From Microbacterium paulum (lineage in GTDB: Bacteria > Actinomycetota > Actinomycetes > Actinomycetales > Microbacteriaceae), in assembly GCF_015707995.1 (NCBI RefSeq), contig NZ_JAAGRY010000028.1, positions 1 through 39,009 of the forward strand: 39,009 bases of DNA, given 5' to 3'. The position numbers and the translations under genes are program-made. Positions 7,392 to 15,144 of this stretch are shown piece after piece. The notes beneath the pieces are model-generated. The model did no database searches and was not told the DNA's origin. It saw only the letters and a list, made by a program, of their open reading frames with translations. The first letter of the stretch is position 1, and every line of letters starts with the position of its first letter.

Positions 7392-9391
7392 TCGTCGATC
7401 CTCCGCCGCACCTCGTCGAGCCTGTCTCCGATGAGAGGGAAGCCACCGGTGTTAGGCCATTCCTCAGTAGAGGTGGTCTCGATGGACGAATTGTCATCGT
7501 CAGCAGGTCGTTTCTCGTCCTCGATGCTCTTCAGACTGGTGAAGTTCATCGGATCGTCAGCGATCGCTGCCATTCGAGCGCGCTCTCGCCCGCTTCGCTT
7601 CTGACCCTTGTTTCGAGGGGCCGGATTCCCTTGACCGGCGAACGCCTTGATCGCCATCGCAAGCTCGCGACGTTCAGCATCGAGATCCGCGACATCACCG
7701 GAGCGTGACGTGCGGGCGTACCGCCAGACGTCACCCAGCATCGGGAGTTCATGGACCTGATTGGACCATCTCAGAGGGATGAACTCGCCGTCCCGCTCGA
7801 GCCAGACGACGTGCAGATTGTAGGGGTCTACGCGGATCGGCCATCGGCCGTTCCGCGCATTGTCGGGAGACTTGCGCCTCCACAGGCCTTTGAGCCGCTC
7901 GGAGTTGTAGATGCGATTATCGATGCGCACGCCGTAGCGGTTCAGAACTCGGTAGTCGACAGGTAGCAGCGCGATGTAGTCGTCCCGCGTCAGCGGTACG
8001 TGGAGTTCGGGCACGTACGCACGGAACGCGCGACACATCTCGTTCGGGGACAACTTGATACGCGGATGCAACGGGTCGCGCAGTCCGTCGTGCGGACGAT
8101 TCTGCCACTCGACCGCGATCCAGTCCTCTAGGAGCTCCTGGGCCTGTGCGATCGTCAGTAGTTCGTCGGATTCCGTGTCGGTGTCGCGACCGCGATGTTC
8201 GACGCTGCGGCCGACATATCCCTTCACATGTTGCAGCAGCATTGAGTTGATTGCCCCGAACGCTCGCTCTACGTGCGGTTTGTCCGTTGGTGTGTGCGGC
8301 GCCGAGGTGATCAGCGAGATACTCAAGGTTTCGCACGCAGCGCGGAAATGCCGCGACAAGTAGTTTCGTCCGCGGTCGGTGGTGATCGTGTCGGGAAACA
8401 CATACGGCTGGGCGAGACGCAATCGCGCAAATCGCTCCTGATCGATCAGTTGATCGTCAGCCCATGCCGTCGAGATCAGCTGTCGGGTCTCGCGAACCCC
8501 TTCCATACGCCGGCCATAGGGCACCAAGGCCCGTGCAAGGACAGCCACCAGATCGACGCTCTTCGTGCCCTCAGGGCGCAGCATCGCGGCGAGAATCGAG
8601 CGAGTTGCGACGTCGAGGAGAATCGTCAGTTCGGGCCGGCCGACGGTTTCCTCATCGATCCGCAACATGACATCGATCCGCGTAGAGTCCATCTCGACCA
8701 GTTCGCCAGGACGCAGTGCGGTGCGAGTGCCGAATGTGCCGTCCGGTTGAAGCGCAAGCGACTCGCGAGTCTTGGCGGAACCGAAGGTGAATTGCCCGTG
8801 CTCGTCTGCTTCGAGAAGTCGGAAGAACGTCGCTCGGCTCGGCAGCTTCACCGCATCGCCGTGGAGACGTTCGACGCGCCTCGTGATTTGTTCGATCGCT
8901 GTCGTTCGGCTCACAGTCGAGGCGCGGCTCTTGCCTCCGAGTACGTGGTTGATCGCCTCGACGAGGCGTGGATCCCAGGTGCTTTTGCGTGGGGAGCCTT
9001 TGCCTGCAGTGGTCGTCCCCTGCTCTCGGAACGCTTTAAGCCGACGCTCCACGGCGCGCGTGGAGACAGTTCTACTTAGGCGCACCTCCAGCCACTCGCG
9101 CTCCGTTTCAACAGCCTTCCCGACCCCGATCTCTTCTCGGGTCGCCTCGATGCGTATGCACGATTGCAGCCACGGATCCATGTCCGGCGTGATGTCCTGC
9201 ACCTGCAGAGAAAGGTTCAGCAGACCTGAAGTGTCGCTAGGCACCGGTGTTGCATCATGTCGAAGCTCGTCGAGAGCGACTTGGACCTCACTTCCGTCCT
9301 CATCTCGGAGCATCGCCGAATCCTTCTCAATGAACAAGACCGAGAACTTGCGTTGACGCCACGTGAGCGACCCGCCAACTACAACGCGCAT
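7388..9391 (-). CDS. tnsB: TnsB/TniA-type DDE transposase
   Basis: 667 aa. The catalytic core of the retroviral-integrase fold is complete: D235 (ELVEMDSTRID), D339 (ITTDRGRNY) and E375 (DKPHVERAFGAIN). Helical DNA-binding domains lie at about 80-200 and a Mu-transposase-like C-terminal barrel at about 500-560. It makes the 3'-end cuts and strand transfer and binds the repeats at 10297-10382. ATG 9391 was chosen because AAGGAG lies four bases upstream and its A overlaps the tnsA stop as TGATG; an in-frame GTG at 9409 is less likely. All three catalytic residues are present. Confidence 0.92.
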   Translation of the reverse strand: MRVVVGGSLTWRQRKFSVLFIEKDSAMLRDEDGSEVQVALDELRHDATPVPSDTSGLLNLSLQVQDITPDMDPWLQSCIRIEATREEIGVGKAVETEREWLEVRLSRTVSTRAVERRLKAFREQGTTTAGKGSPRKSTWDPRLVEAINHVLGGKSRASTVSRTTAIEQITRRVERLHGDAVKLPSRATFFRLLEADEHGQFTFGSAKTRESLALQPDGTFGTRTALRPGELVEMDSTRIDVMLRIDEETVGRPELTILLDVATRSILAAMLRPEGTKSVDLVAVLARALVPYGRRMEGVRETRQLISTAWADDQLIDQERFARLRLAQPYVFPDTITTDRGRNYLSRHFRAACETLSISLITSAPHTPTDKPHVERAFGAINSMLLQHVKGYVGRSVEHRGRDTDTESDELLTIAQAQELLEDWIAVEWQNRPHDGLRDPLHPRIKLSPNEMCRAFRAYVPELHVPLTRDDYIALLPVDYRVLNRYGVRIDNRIYNSERLKGLWRRKSPDNARNGRWPIRVDPYNLHVVWLERDGEFIPLRWSNQVHELPMLGDVWRYARTSRSGDVADLDAERRELAMAIKAFAGQGNPAPRNKGQKRSGRERARMAAIADDPMNFTSLKSIEDEKRPADDDNSSIETTSTEEWPNTGGFPLIGDRLDEVRRRIDE

Positions 9392-10128
9392 CACACGCTC
9401 CTTTGCCACACGATCGTTCTGATGTTGAGGGCTTGATCGAGATCTGCCTCGAGCGCTCCTGACCAGAGGTGCGCGTAGCAGTGTGCGAAGCCCTCGGATC
9501 CGACGCCGAGCAGCGCAGCTACCTCAGCCAGGGGCAGCCCATCTTCTGGGAGCATTGGCAGTTCTTCGCTGCTCGCCCAGTCTCGGAACGGGCCCAGGAA
9601 TCGGAGGTTGGCCTCGCGGACTACCGATTCCGCGTCATAGACGACATACCGCCAGCCGCGCTCAGCGGCGAACACCGCTGTCATGTCGAACTGTCTTCTG
9701 ACGTCGTCCTTGATCTGAGTCGCCGGCTTGACGTCCATCAGCACGGCGTGCCCGTCGTCCAGACGCACGAAGTAGTCCGGGCAGTGCTCGCGCGGGCCGT
9801 CGGGCGTGGTCCATCGGATCCACATGGGCTGGCTGGCGATCGCAACCACGCCCGGGGTGCGGTCCAATTCGATGAGGCAGCCCCGCTCCGTCAGCGACTC
9901 GAATCCGACAGACGCGCCAAGCGCTCCCATCCAGTGGTAGCCGTCGTAATGCCGCTTGAGCCGCCAACTGGGAAAGTTCCGAACGGGATCGCCTCGTTCG
10001 AAGGGCACGCTGTCGCAGTCGACGGCGTCAAGCTCTAGTTGCACGCCATCGAGACGGTACTCAACGCGAGCTCGCGTCCGGTTCGCTTCAGTGGTGAGAG
10101 GAACAGGCCACTGCTGAGTCAGGTCCAT
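9391..10128 (-). CDS. tnsA: TnsA-like heteromeric transposase endonuclease
   Basis: 245 aa. The restriction-endonuclease-like active site can be read: E81 (FESLTERGCLIEL), D118 (HCPDYFVRL) and K134 (VLMDVKPAT). A C-terminal helical or winged-helix segment (LPLAEVAALLGV...HLWSGALEADLDQAL) is typical of TnsA partners. Known: TnsA cleaves the 5' ends so that the element moves by cut-and-paste rather than replicatively. It is the first gene of the operon; the ATG at 10128 has only a weak purine-rich stretch upstream. The 180 bases in front lead to the right-end repeats, so its promoter lies within or beside the TnsB-binding array, which would allow autorepression as in other Tn7-like elements. 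Confidence 0.88.
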   Translation of the reverse strand: MDLTQQWPVPLTTEANRTRARVEYRLDGVQLELDAVDCDSVPFERGDPVRNFPSWRLKRHYDGYHWMGALGASVGFESLTERGCLIELDRTPGVVAIASQPMWIRWTTPDGPREHCPDYFVRLDDGHAVLMDVKPATQIKDDVRRQFDMTAVFAAERGWRYVVYDAESVVREANLRFLGPFRDWASSEELPMLPEDGLPLAEVAALLGVGSEGFAHCYAHLWSGALEADLDQALNIRTIVWQRSV

Positions 10129-10296
10129 AGGGATCCAATCGACATCGACGGATACTTCCTATTCGGCAGTCAGCCTCTCTCCTGGGGAGCGGTACTGGCC
10201 TATGTCCTGAGCCCTGACAAAGATGCCCCGACTGGGGATCTGCTCACGGGCAGACTATGTCCGGCACCCAACGAGGCTGGTCGACACGCCGCTCTT

Positions 10297-10382
10297 CCGA
10301 CACGTCTAGTGAGACTCCGACACTTTCGTGAGACTCTCCGACAGCCTTCGTGAGACTCCGACACTTTTCGTGAGATCGGACA
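10297..10382. repeat. Tn7-like right end: phased TnsB-binding-type repeats
   Basis: The core CCGACA occurs at 10297, 10317, 10338 and 10358, with CGGACA at 10377-10382, so steps are 20, 21, 20 and 19 bp. Four copies also have GTGAGA in front (10309, 10328, 10350, 10370). Read from outside inwards the end begins TGTCCGATCTCACGAAAAGT, with the 5'-TGT typical of Tn7-like termini. The final copy deviates (GTGAGATCGGACA), as terminal copies often do. Target-site duplication cannot be tested without the left end; the five bases outside are AGCCA. Confidence 0.75.
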
Positions 10383-10401
10383 AGCCAAGAATCACGAAAA
10401 G
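10364..10401. repeat. 10-bp inverted repeat straddling the transposon terminus
   Basis: CTTTTCGTGA (10364-10373), inside the element, and TCACGAAAAG (10392-10401), outside it, are perfect reverse complements with 18 bp between. The inner arm is part of the TnsB-type repeat, so the outer arm looks like a facing half-site in the flank. Confidence 0.6.
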
Positions 10402-10430
10402 GTAACGGAAAAGCCTTGTGGGCCGTTACC
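10401..10430. repeat. 8-bp perfect inverted repeat in the junction
   Basis: GGTAACGG (10401-10408) and CCGTTACC (10423-10430) flank a 14-base spacer; CCGTTA occurs again at 10434-10439. It could be a stem-loop or protein site in the chromosomal flank. No function assigned. Confidence 0.5.
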
Positions 10431-10518
10431 TGTCCGTTATAGAGTGCTCGCACGGTAGTTGTTTTGCTGTGGCAGCTACCGACATGTGATTGCAGGACAC
10501 TCTTGGTGCAAAGGGACA

Positions 10519-10550
10519 AGGGCCGGTCGGAAGCCTCTCCGACCGGCCCT
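10519..10550 (+). terminator. strong hairpin terminator without an upstream gene
   Basis: A 13-bp perfect stem (AGGGCCGGTCGGA at 10519-10531, pairing with 10538-10550) closes a six-base loop. No gene precedes it on the plus strand within the window, so it probably ended a gene that is now separated from it by the transposon. Confidence 0.65.
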
Positions 10551-10587
10551 CACTTCGTCTCCGCCCGGTCTGTGGTGAACTGAACGC

Positions 10588-10911
10588 ATGAGCGACCTCT
10601 CGATCTCCCTCACCCTCGACGGCGCGCCCGATCTGCCGAGCGCGCCGCTGCAGGCGCTCTACCGCATCACGGATCGCTCCACCCCCGAGCTGCGGCGCGC
10701 CATCCTCGCCGGCGAGCCGCTGTACACCGCCGCACTGTTCGGGCGCGAGCACATCACCGCGGTACCGCGCCTCGAGAAGACGATCGCCTTCCTCACCGAG
10801 CACGGGCTCGCCTTCACGCTCACCGAACACGATGACGACGGCGACACGGCGATCGACCTCGCGACGCTTCGCGAGATCCTCGAACCCGGCGCAGGGCTCG
10901 CCGGCGCCTGA
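10588..10911 (+). CDS. conserved hypothetical protein, 107 aa
   Basis: Soluble, acidic, no signal peptide or membrane segment. The middle (TPELRRAILAGEPLYTAALFG) and the C-terminal half (LEKTIAFLTEHGLAFTLTEHDDDGDTAIDLATLREIL) suggest a small alpha/beta fold. I do not recognise the family. No Shine-Dalgarno is clear; TGAACT lies six bases before the ATG, a near match to the leaderless pattern seen elsewhere in the window. G+C and codon use match the chromosome, so this is the first gene outside the transposon. Confidence 0.7.
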   Translation: MSDLSISLTLDGAPDLPSAPLQALYRITDRSTPELRRAILAGEPLYTAALFGREHITAVPRLEKTIAFLTEHGLAFTLTEHDDDGDTAIDLATLREILEPGAGLAGA

Positions 10912-10978
10912 GCGCGCGAGGCGCACGCCCGAGGTGGCCCACAGATACGGACGGGCCACGCCGCGAGGCATCCACCCG

Positions 10979-12844
10979 TCAGACGCCGCCGCCACCTCCG
11001 CCACCGCCACCACCGCCGGCCGAGCCGCCCCCACCCGTGCCGCCCGTCGACGACGATGACGAGGCGGCCGACGACAGCGAGCCGATGCCCGCCGAGAACG
11101 ACGACGCATCGAAGCCCCCGGTGCCCGCGAACCAGTACGGTCCGCTCGCCCCAACGGTGGTGTAGAGCACCGCGAGCTGGCGCGACCATTCCTTCTCTTG
11201 CCCAAACACGACGGCGAACGGAAGCAGCTTCTCGTACAGGTCGAGCTTCTGGCGCGGGTCGTTCACGTCGACCGGCACCCGCTCGGCACCCGACGGCGAC
11301 TGCAGCATGCGGATGCGGTCGGCCTCGGCCCAGCCGATGAACTCTTCGAGCCCGCGCAGATGGTCGCGCGTGTCGGCGCCGAGCGCGCTCAGCGGCCGGC
11401 GCGACACCAGACGCAGCACCGTGACGACCAAGATCGCGGATGCCACGATCAGCGCGAGCGGCCCGAACCCGTGCACGCCCCGATCGACCGCCGCCGAGCC
11501 AAAGACGAAGACGAGTACCGCGGAGAGCGCCGTCAGCAGCACGGGCCACAGCCGCGTGCCGCGCGGCACCGTGCGGCGCAACCCGCGCGTGGTGAGCTCG
11601 CGGTCTGCGGCCGCGAGGATCCCCTGCGCCGCCGACGAGAACCGCGAGTCTTGCCGGCCGAAGGTGTATTGCTCGCCCGGCTGTCCGGTCGGAAAGAGCC
11701 CGTCGAGCAGCATGCGTCCGTCGCCGTCGGCCCGTGCCGGGTCGACCAGCTCGGCGGTGAGCTTGGGCCTCGAGAACCACCCGCCCTCGCTCTCGAGAAT
11801 GCGGATCGACCCGACCACCGACTGCTCGAGCACCTCGGCGGGGATCGCCTTGTTCTTGCGCCCGAGCAGCACGGCGCTCTCGAGCGCGTCGACCGCCGCG
11901 GGCGGGTCGTACTCGGCGATGATCGTCGGGCGCCCGGGCTCATCGGCGAGCGGCCGGCGCCGTGCCCGCACCGCCAGCACCGCGCCGCCGACCACGCCCA
12001 GCCCGGCGAGCACCTGCAGCCACCCGAACGGCGACGCGAAGTACGAACCGTCGAACGCCGCGAACGTGCCCGGCGCGAATCCGACCGCCATCGTCAGGGT
12101 CTGGTACGGCGCGAGAGACTGGGCCGTCGCCGTGATCACCGCACCGCCTGAGCCCTCGTCGGCGCGCGCGATCTGACCGCAAGCATCCGTCGCGCCCTGA
12201 TACCCCTGGAAGCACGCCCTCCGACCGGTGAGCGCCCCCGCCAGTTCGGGGTCGAGGTGCAGGCGCGCGGTCACGGAGCCGAACGGCTGCGCCCAGCCGA
12301 CGCCGTTGACATCCCAGAAGAACTCCAGGCCCGAGTCGGGATAGTCGAACGTGACGTTCTGCAGCGTGTAGGTGATGACGTAGGTCTGCCGCCCGTGCAC
12401 ATACCCGTCGGCGCGAGAGACCACCGAGAACTCTCCGTCGACGTCTTCGATCTCGGATGGCCGCGGGGTGCCGTTCTCGTCGGTGATCGACTCGAGGTGC
12501 GCACGCAGGGGCTGGTCTTTGAAGGTGTCGGGCATCGCCCGGCGGATGCCATGATTCTGGTCGGTCTCGGGAAAGACCGCCACGATCGTCTCGACCACGC
12601 GCAGCCGGCTCGTGCCGTCGTCGGCGCGGGTGAGGGTGTAATCGGCATCGAACGAGTCGAACCTGAAGTCGTCGAGCCCGGACGGCACCGCGGCGACCGC
12701 CGCGGGCTCTCGCGCGGCGGCGGCGACCGGCTCGTCCGAGGTAGACGGCGCCGTGGATGCCTGTGCCGCAAAAAAACCCGCCAGCATCAGCGCGCCCAGC
12801 GCCCCCGCGACCACAGCCATCGCGATCGCGCGCATGCGATTCAT
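10979..12844 (-). CDS. DUF2207-family predicted membrane protein
   Basis: 621 aa. An N-terminal hydrophobic segment (AIAMAVVAGALGALMLAGFF) acts as signal or anchor. An extracytoplasmic DUF2207-type domain follows (FRFDSFDADYTL...VVETIVAVFPETDQNHGIRRAMPD), then a membrane segment near residue 285, a cytoplasmic stretch, two more membrane segments around 430-490 and a long Gly-rich tail (GGGGSAGGGGGGG) at the C-terminus, as in many family members. The start at 12844 is supported by GGAAGG about eight bases upstream. Function unknown in the family; envelope location is likely. It is divergent from the MarR gene at 12920, 75 bases away. Confidence 0.85.
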   Translation of the reverse strand: MNRMRAIAMAVVAGALGALMLAGFFAAQASTAPSTSDEPVAAAAREPAAVAAVPSGLDDFRFDSFDADYTLTRADDGTSRLRVVETIVAVFPETDQNHGIRRAMPDTFKDQPLRAHLESITDENGTPRPSEIEDVDGEFSVVSRADGYVHGRQTYVITYTLQNVTFDYPDSGLEFFWDVNGVGWAQPFGSVTARLHLDPELAGALTGRRACFQGYQGATDACGQIARADEGSGGAVITATAQSLAPYQTLTMAVGFAPGTFAAFDGSYFASPFGWLQVLAGLGVVGGAVLAVRARRRPLADEPGRPTIIAEYDPPAAVDALESAVLLGRKNKAIPAEVLEQSVVGSIRILESEGGWFSRPKLTAELVDPARADGDGRMLLDGLFPTGQPGEQYTFGRQDSRFSSAAQGILAAADRELTTRGLRRTVPRGTRLWPVLLTALSAVLVFVFGSAAVDRGVHGFGPLALIVASAILVVTVLRLVSRRPLSALGADTRDHLRGLEEFIGWAEADRIRMLQSPSGAERVPVDVNDPRQKLDLYEKLLPFAVVFGQEKEWSRQLAVLYTTVGASGPYWFAGTGGFDASSFSAGIGSLSSAASSSSSTGGTGGGGSAGGGGGGGGGGGV

Positions 12845-12919
12845 GCGCCCACCTTCCCACACGTGGCGCGGTGCGGTGCATCACCGTCGCCGCATGAAAG
12901 CCGCACTAATGTTGAGGCC

Positions 12920-13351
12920 ATGACAGACCGACGCCTCGCCGTCGCCGCGTGGGAGAGCCTGTTCCGCGCGCAGCACGAGGTTCTGCACGAGATCAGCGGC
13001 GACTTCAGCGACGACGACCTGACGCAGGCCGAGTACGACGTGCTGCTGACCGTCACCCGAGGCGACGACCACGCGGCGCGACTGCGTGACGTGACGGCGA
13101 ACATGCTCATCAGTCAGCCGAGCGTGTCACGCCTCGTCGACCGCATGGTCGCGCGACGCCTCATCGAGAAAGGCCCCGATCCGCTCGACGGTCGCGGCGC
13201 GATCGTGCGCGCGACCGACGAGGGACTCGCGGCGTTCCGCCGCGTCGCGACGGCGCACGCCCGCTCGATCGCCGAGCGCATGTCGGTGCTGTCCGACGCC
13301 GAACTCAGCGACCTGCAGACCCTGACGGCGAAGCTCCGCGCCGTCGGCTGA
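12920..13351 (+). CDS. MarR-family transcriptional regulator
   Basis: 143 aa. Winged-helix core: LTQAEYDVLLTVTRGDDHAARLRDVTANMLISQPSVSRLVDRMVARRLIEK, then the wing (GPDPLDGRGAIVRATDEGLAAF) and the C-terminal dimerisation helix (MSVLSDAELSDLQTLTAKL). The start is chosen at 12920 because the fold begins there; TAATGT lies seven bases upstream, suggesting a leaderless or very short leader mRNA. It is divergent from the DUF2207 gene and convergent with the ABC-2 exporter genes. It may control either; the ligand is unknown. Confidence 0.85.
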   Translation: MTDRRLAVAAWESLFRAQHEVLHEISGDFSDDDLTQAEYDVLLTVTRGDDHAARLRDVTANMLISQPSVSRLVDRMVARRLIEKGPDPLDGRGAIVRATDEGLAAFRRVATAHARSIAERMSVLSDAELSDLQTLTAKLRAVG

Positions 13352-13378
13352 CCGCTCCGCGGTCGGGACGCTCGGGAC

Positions 13379-13418
13379 GTGCGGCGATCAGGGCGTGCGG
13401 CGATCAGGGCGTGCGGCG
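13379..13418. repeat. 16-bp tandem repeat over the end of the ABC permease gene
   Basis: GTGCGGCGATCAGGGC occurs at 13379-13394 and again at 13395-13410, followed by a partial third copy (GTGCGGCG, 13411-13418). The permease stop codon (13404-13406) lies in the second copy, so the gene's 3' end has been duplicated in tandem. Confidence 0.8.
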
Positions 13419-14138
13419 GTGCAGCGTGAGCGATGCGAGCACGAGCGCGCCGACGGCGAACGCCGCGACGATCAGCAGCGGACCCCAGAGGGTCCATCCG
13501 TCGTCGCCCGCGGTCACCGCGGTGACGGCGTCGATCGCGTAGCTCAGCGGCAGCCAATCGCTGACCGCCTGCAGCGCGCCCGGCATCTGGTCGCGCGGCA
13601 TGAACAGCCCGCCGAGGATGATCTGCGGGAAGACCAGGAGGGGCATGAACTGCACCGCCTGGAACTCGGTGCGTGCGAACGCGCTCGCGAGCAGCCCGAG
13701 CGCCGTGCCGAGGAGTGCGTCGAGCACGGCCACGAGGCCCAGTTGCCACACCGGCCCCGCGACGTCGAGACCGCACACGAGCACGGCGAAAGCCACCGTG
13801 ATGACCGCCTGCAGCACGGCCATGAGTCCGAACGCGAGCGCGTATCCGCCGATGAAGTCGCCCTTGCCGAGGGGCGTGGTCATGAGCCGTTCGAGCGTGC
13901 CGCTCCGGCGTTCGCGGAGTGTCGTGATCGAGGTCACGAGGAACATCACCACGAAGGGGAACAGCGCCAGGATCGGCCCGCCGACGCGGTCGAAGACGCC
14001 GGCCTGCTCGCTGAAGAGCCACGCGAACAGCCCGACCAGCAGGCTCGGCGCTACCAACATGAGGGCGATCGAGCGGGGGTCGTGGCCGAGCTGACGCAGC
14101 ACCCGCCCGGCCGTCGCCAGGGTGCGACCGGCGTTCAT
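13404..14138 (-). CDS. ABC-2 type transporter permease
   Basis: 244 aa with about six membrane segments: SIALMLVAPSLLVGLFAWLF, ILALFPFVVMFLVTSIT, AFGLMAVLQAVITVAFAVLV, LGLVAVLDALLGTALGLLAS, FMPLLVFPQIILGGLFMP and LLIVAAFAVGALVLASL. The cytoplasmic motif TLRERRSGTLERLMTTPLGK is typical of ABC-2 (DrrB/YhhJ-like) permeases. Its ATG at 14138 overlaps the ATPase stop (ATGA), so the two form one exporter. Substrate unknown: family members export drugs, lipids or polysaccharides. Its last codons lie in a tandem repeat at 13379-13418. Confidence 0.9.
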   Translation of the reverse strand: MNAGRTLATAGRVLRQLGHDPRSIALMLVAPSLLVGLFAWLFSEQAGVFDRVGGPILALFPFVVMFLVTSITTLRERRSGTLERLMTTPLGKGDFIGGYALAFGLMAVLQAVITVAFAVLVCGLDVAGPVWQLGLVAVLDALLGTALGLLASAFARTEFQAVQFMPLLVFPQIILGGLFMPRDQMPGALQAVSDWLPLSYAIDAVTAVTAGDDGWTLWGPLLIVAAFAVGALVLASLTLHRRTP

Positions 14139-14854
14139 GCGCCGCCGTCCCGTCGGATGAGTTCGAGGAACGCTGCATCGGGATCGGCGGTGCCGGTGCT
14201 CGAGAGCAGCCCCGCAGGCGTCGTGTCGGCGATCAGTCGCCCGGCGCGCAGCAGCAACAGGCGATCGCACCGCAGCGCCTCGTCCATCACGTGGCTCGAG
14301 ACGATGAGCGTCGCCCCCGCGTCGGCCACCGCGCGGAAGAGATCCCACAGTTCTGCGCGCAACAGGGGGTCGAGCCCCACGGTCGGCTCATCGAGCACGA
14401 GCAGTTCGGGGCTGCCGAGCATCGCCAGGGCGAGCGACACCCGGTTCTGCTGCCCGCCCGAGAGCGAGGCGACCAGCCGGTCGGCCTGCGCGGTGAGACC
14501 CACCTGCACGATCACTCGATCGACGTCGCCGCCGGGAGCGCCGAGCAGGCGCGCGACGTAGCGCAGGTTCTGCCGCACGGTGAGGTCGGCGTACACCGAC
14601 GATCCCTGCGTGCCGTAGGCGACGCGGCGGCGCAGCGATGCGCTGCCGGCCGGTTCACCGAGCACCGTCACGGTGCCCGACGCGGTCTGCTGCACGCCGA
14701 CGATCGCGCGCAGCAGCGTGGTCTTTCCGCACCCCGACGGCCCGAGCAGGCCCGTGATGGTGCCGCGCGCGATGTCGACGTCGAACCCGGCGAACACGTC
14801 GGCGCCGCCGCGGCGCACGCGCAGGCCGCGTACCTCGACGGCGCGCGCGTTCAC
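14135..14854 (-). CDS. ABC transporter ATP-binding protein
   Basis: 239 aa with all nucleotide-binding motifs: Walker A GPSGCGKTT, Q-loop region AYGTQGSSVYADLTVRQNL, signature LSGGQQNRVSLALAML, Walker B LLVLDEPTVGLDP and H-loop IVSSHVMDEAL. The GTG at 14854 is chosen because it overlaps the stop of the upstream DUF4287 gene (GTGA) and begins right before the first strand. It pairs with the ABC-2 permease downstream (4-bp overlap). The expected role is energising a heteromeric exporter in the cytoplasmic membrane. Confidence 0.93.
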   Translation of the reverse strand: MNARAVEVRGLRVRRGGADVFAGFDVDIARGTITGLLGPSGCGKTTLLRAIVGVQQTASGTVTVLGEPAGSASLRRRVAYGTQGSSVYADLTVRQNLRYVARLLGAPGGDVDRVIVQVGLTAQADRLVASLSGGQQNRVSLALAMLGSPELLVLDEPTVGLDPLLRAELWDLFRAVADAGATLIVSSHVMDEALRCDRLLLLRAGRLIADTTPAGLLSSTGTADPDAAFLELIRRDGGA

Positions 14855-15144
14855 GCTCGTGCCGGGTCGGATGCCTTGCCGTCGAGCCACAGCGTGGCAG
14901 ACGCGTCGCTGTGACTCGTGCCGGTGCCGACGTGCTTCGCGTCGATCTGCGGGCCCTTCGTGATGACGTGCACGAGCGCCATCGCGTGCCCGCGGCCGAG
15001 CCCGTAGTCGTCGGCGAGCCACGCGATGATCTCGCCCGCTTTGGTTCCCGGCCCGTAACCGCGCTCGGCGGCAGCCGTGATGAACTCGCGCGGGGTCAGC
15101 CCCGTCTTGTCTTCGACGTTGTCGAGATACGCCTGGAACGACAT
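14851..15144 (-). CDS. DUF4287 domain protein
   Basis: 97 aa. It reads MSFQAYLDNVEDKTGLTPREF, then AAERGYG...KAGEIIAWLADDYGLGRGHAMALVHVI and the end KGPQIDAKHVG, as in DUF4287 proteins of soil actinobacteria. Small, soluble and helical; function unknown. The start at 15144 is supported by a leaderless promoter. It overlaps the ABC ATPase start by 4 bp, so the exporter may be expressed from this promoter, which is unexpected for an unrelated family and may indicate co-regulation. Confidence 0.85.
   Translation of the reverse strand: MSFQAYLDNVEDKTGLTPREFITAAAERGYGPGTKAGEIIAWLADDYGLGRGHAMALVHVITKGPQIDAKHVGTGTSHSDASATLWLDGKASDPARA

Larger units (their letters stand above)
1..10382. mobile_element. 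Tn7-like transposon, right-hand portion (left end outside window)
   Basis: Seen: a four-gene tnsA-tnsB-tnsC-tniQ operon on the minus strand, a phased array of short repeats outside tnsA ending in ACA at 10382, lower G+C than the sequence to the right, and accessory genes to the left. Known: Tn7-like elements keep tnsA nearest the right end, cut with TnsA plus TnsB, and use TnsC and TniQ/TnsD for target choice; their ends begin 5'-TGT and carry several TnsB sites. Inferred: the right end is at 10382, and everything to the left, including the PIN/ImmA module, is core or cargo. I searched 1-4300 for an outward-facing copy of the end and found none, so the left end probably lies upstream of the window. 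No CRISPR array or Cas gene is present, so targeting should be protein-guided. Confidence 0.75.
10129..10587. other. 459-base gene-free stretch spanning the transposon end
   Basis: Contains the presumed tns promoter region (10129-10290), the phased end repeats (10297-10382), and beyond the end a 205-base junction with inverted repeats at 10364-10401 and 10401-10430, a weak GGTAG/CTACC dyad at 10454-10480 and a strong terminator at 10519-10550. I see no credible coding frame; a minus-strand open frame over 10244-10519 consists largely of the repeats. Confidence 0.6.

Noticed and set aside
4318..10382. CRISPR-associated transposon (CAST)
   Set aside because: No repeat-spacer array, Cas12k or Cascade gene in the window; TniQ is not of the short Cas-linked form.
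10244..10519. 91-codon open frame on the minus strand over the transposon end
   Set aside because: It mostly translates the end repeats and the junction, has no ribosome binding site or fold-like pattern, and crosses the element boundary.
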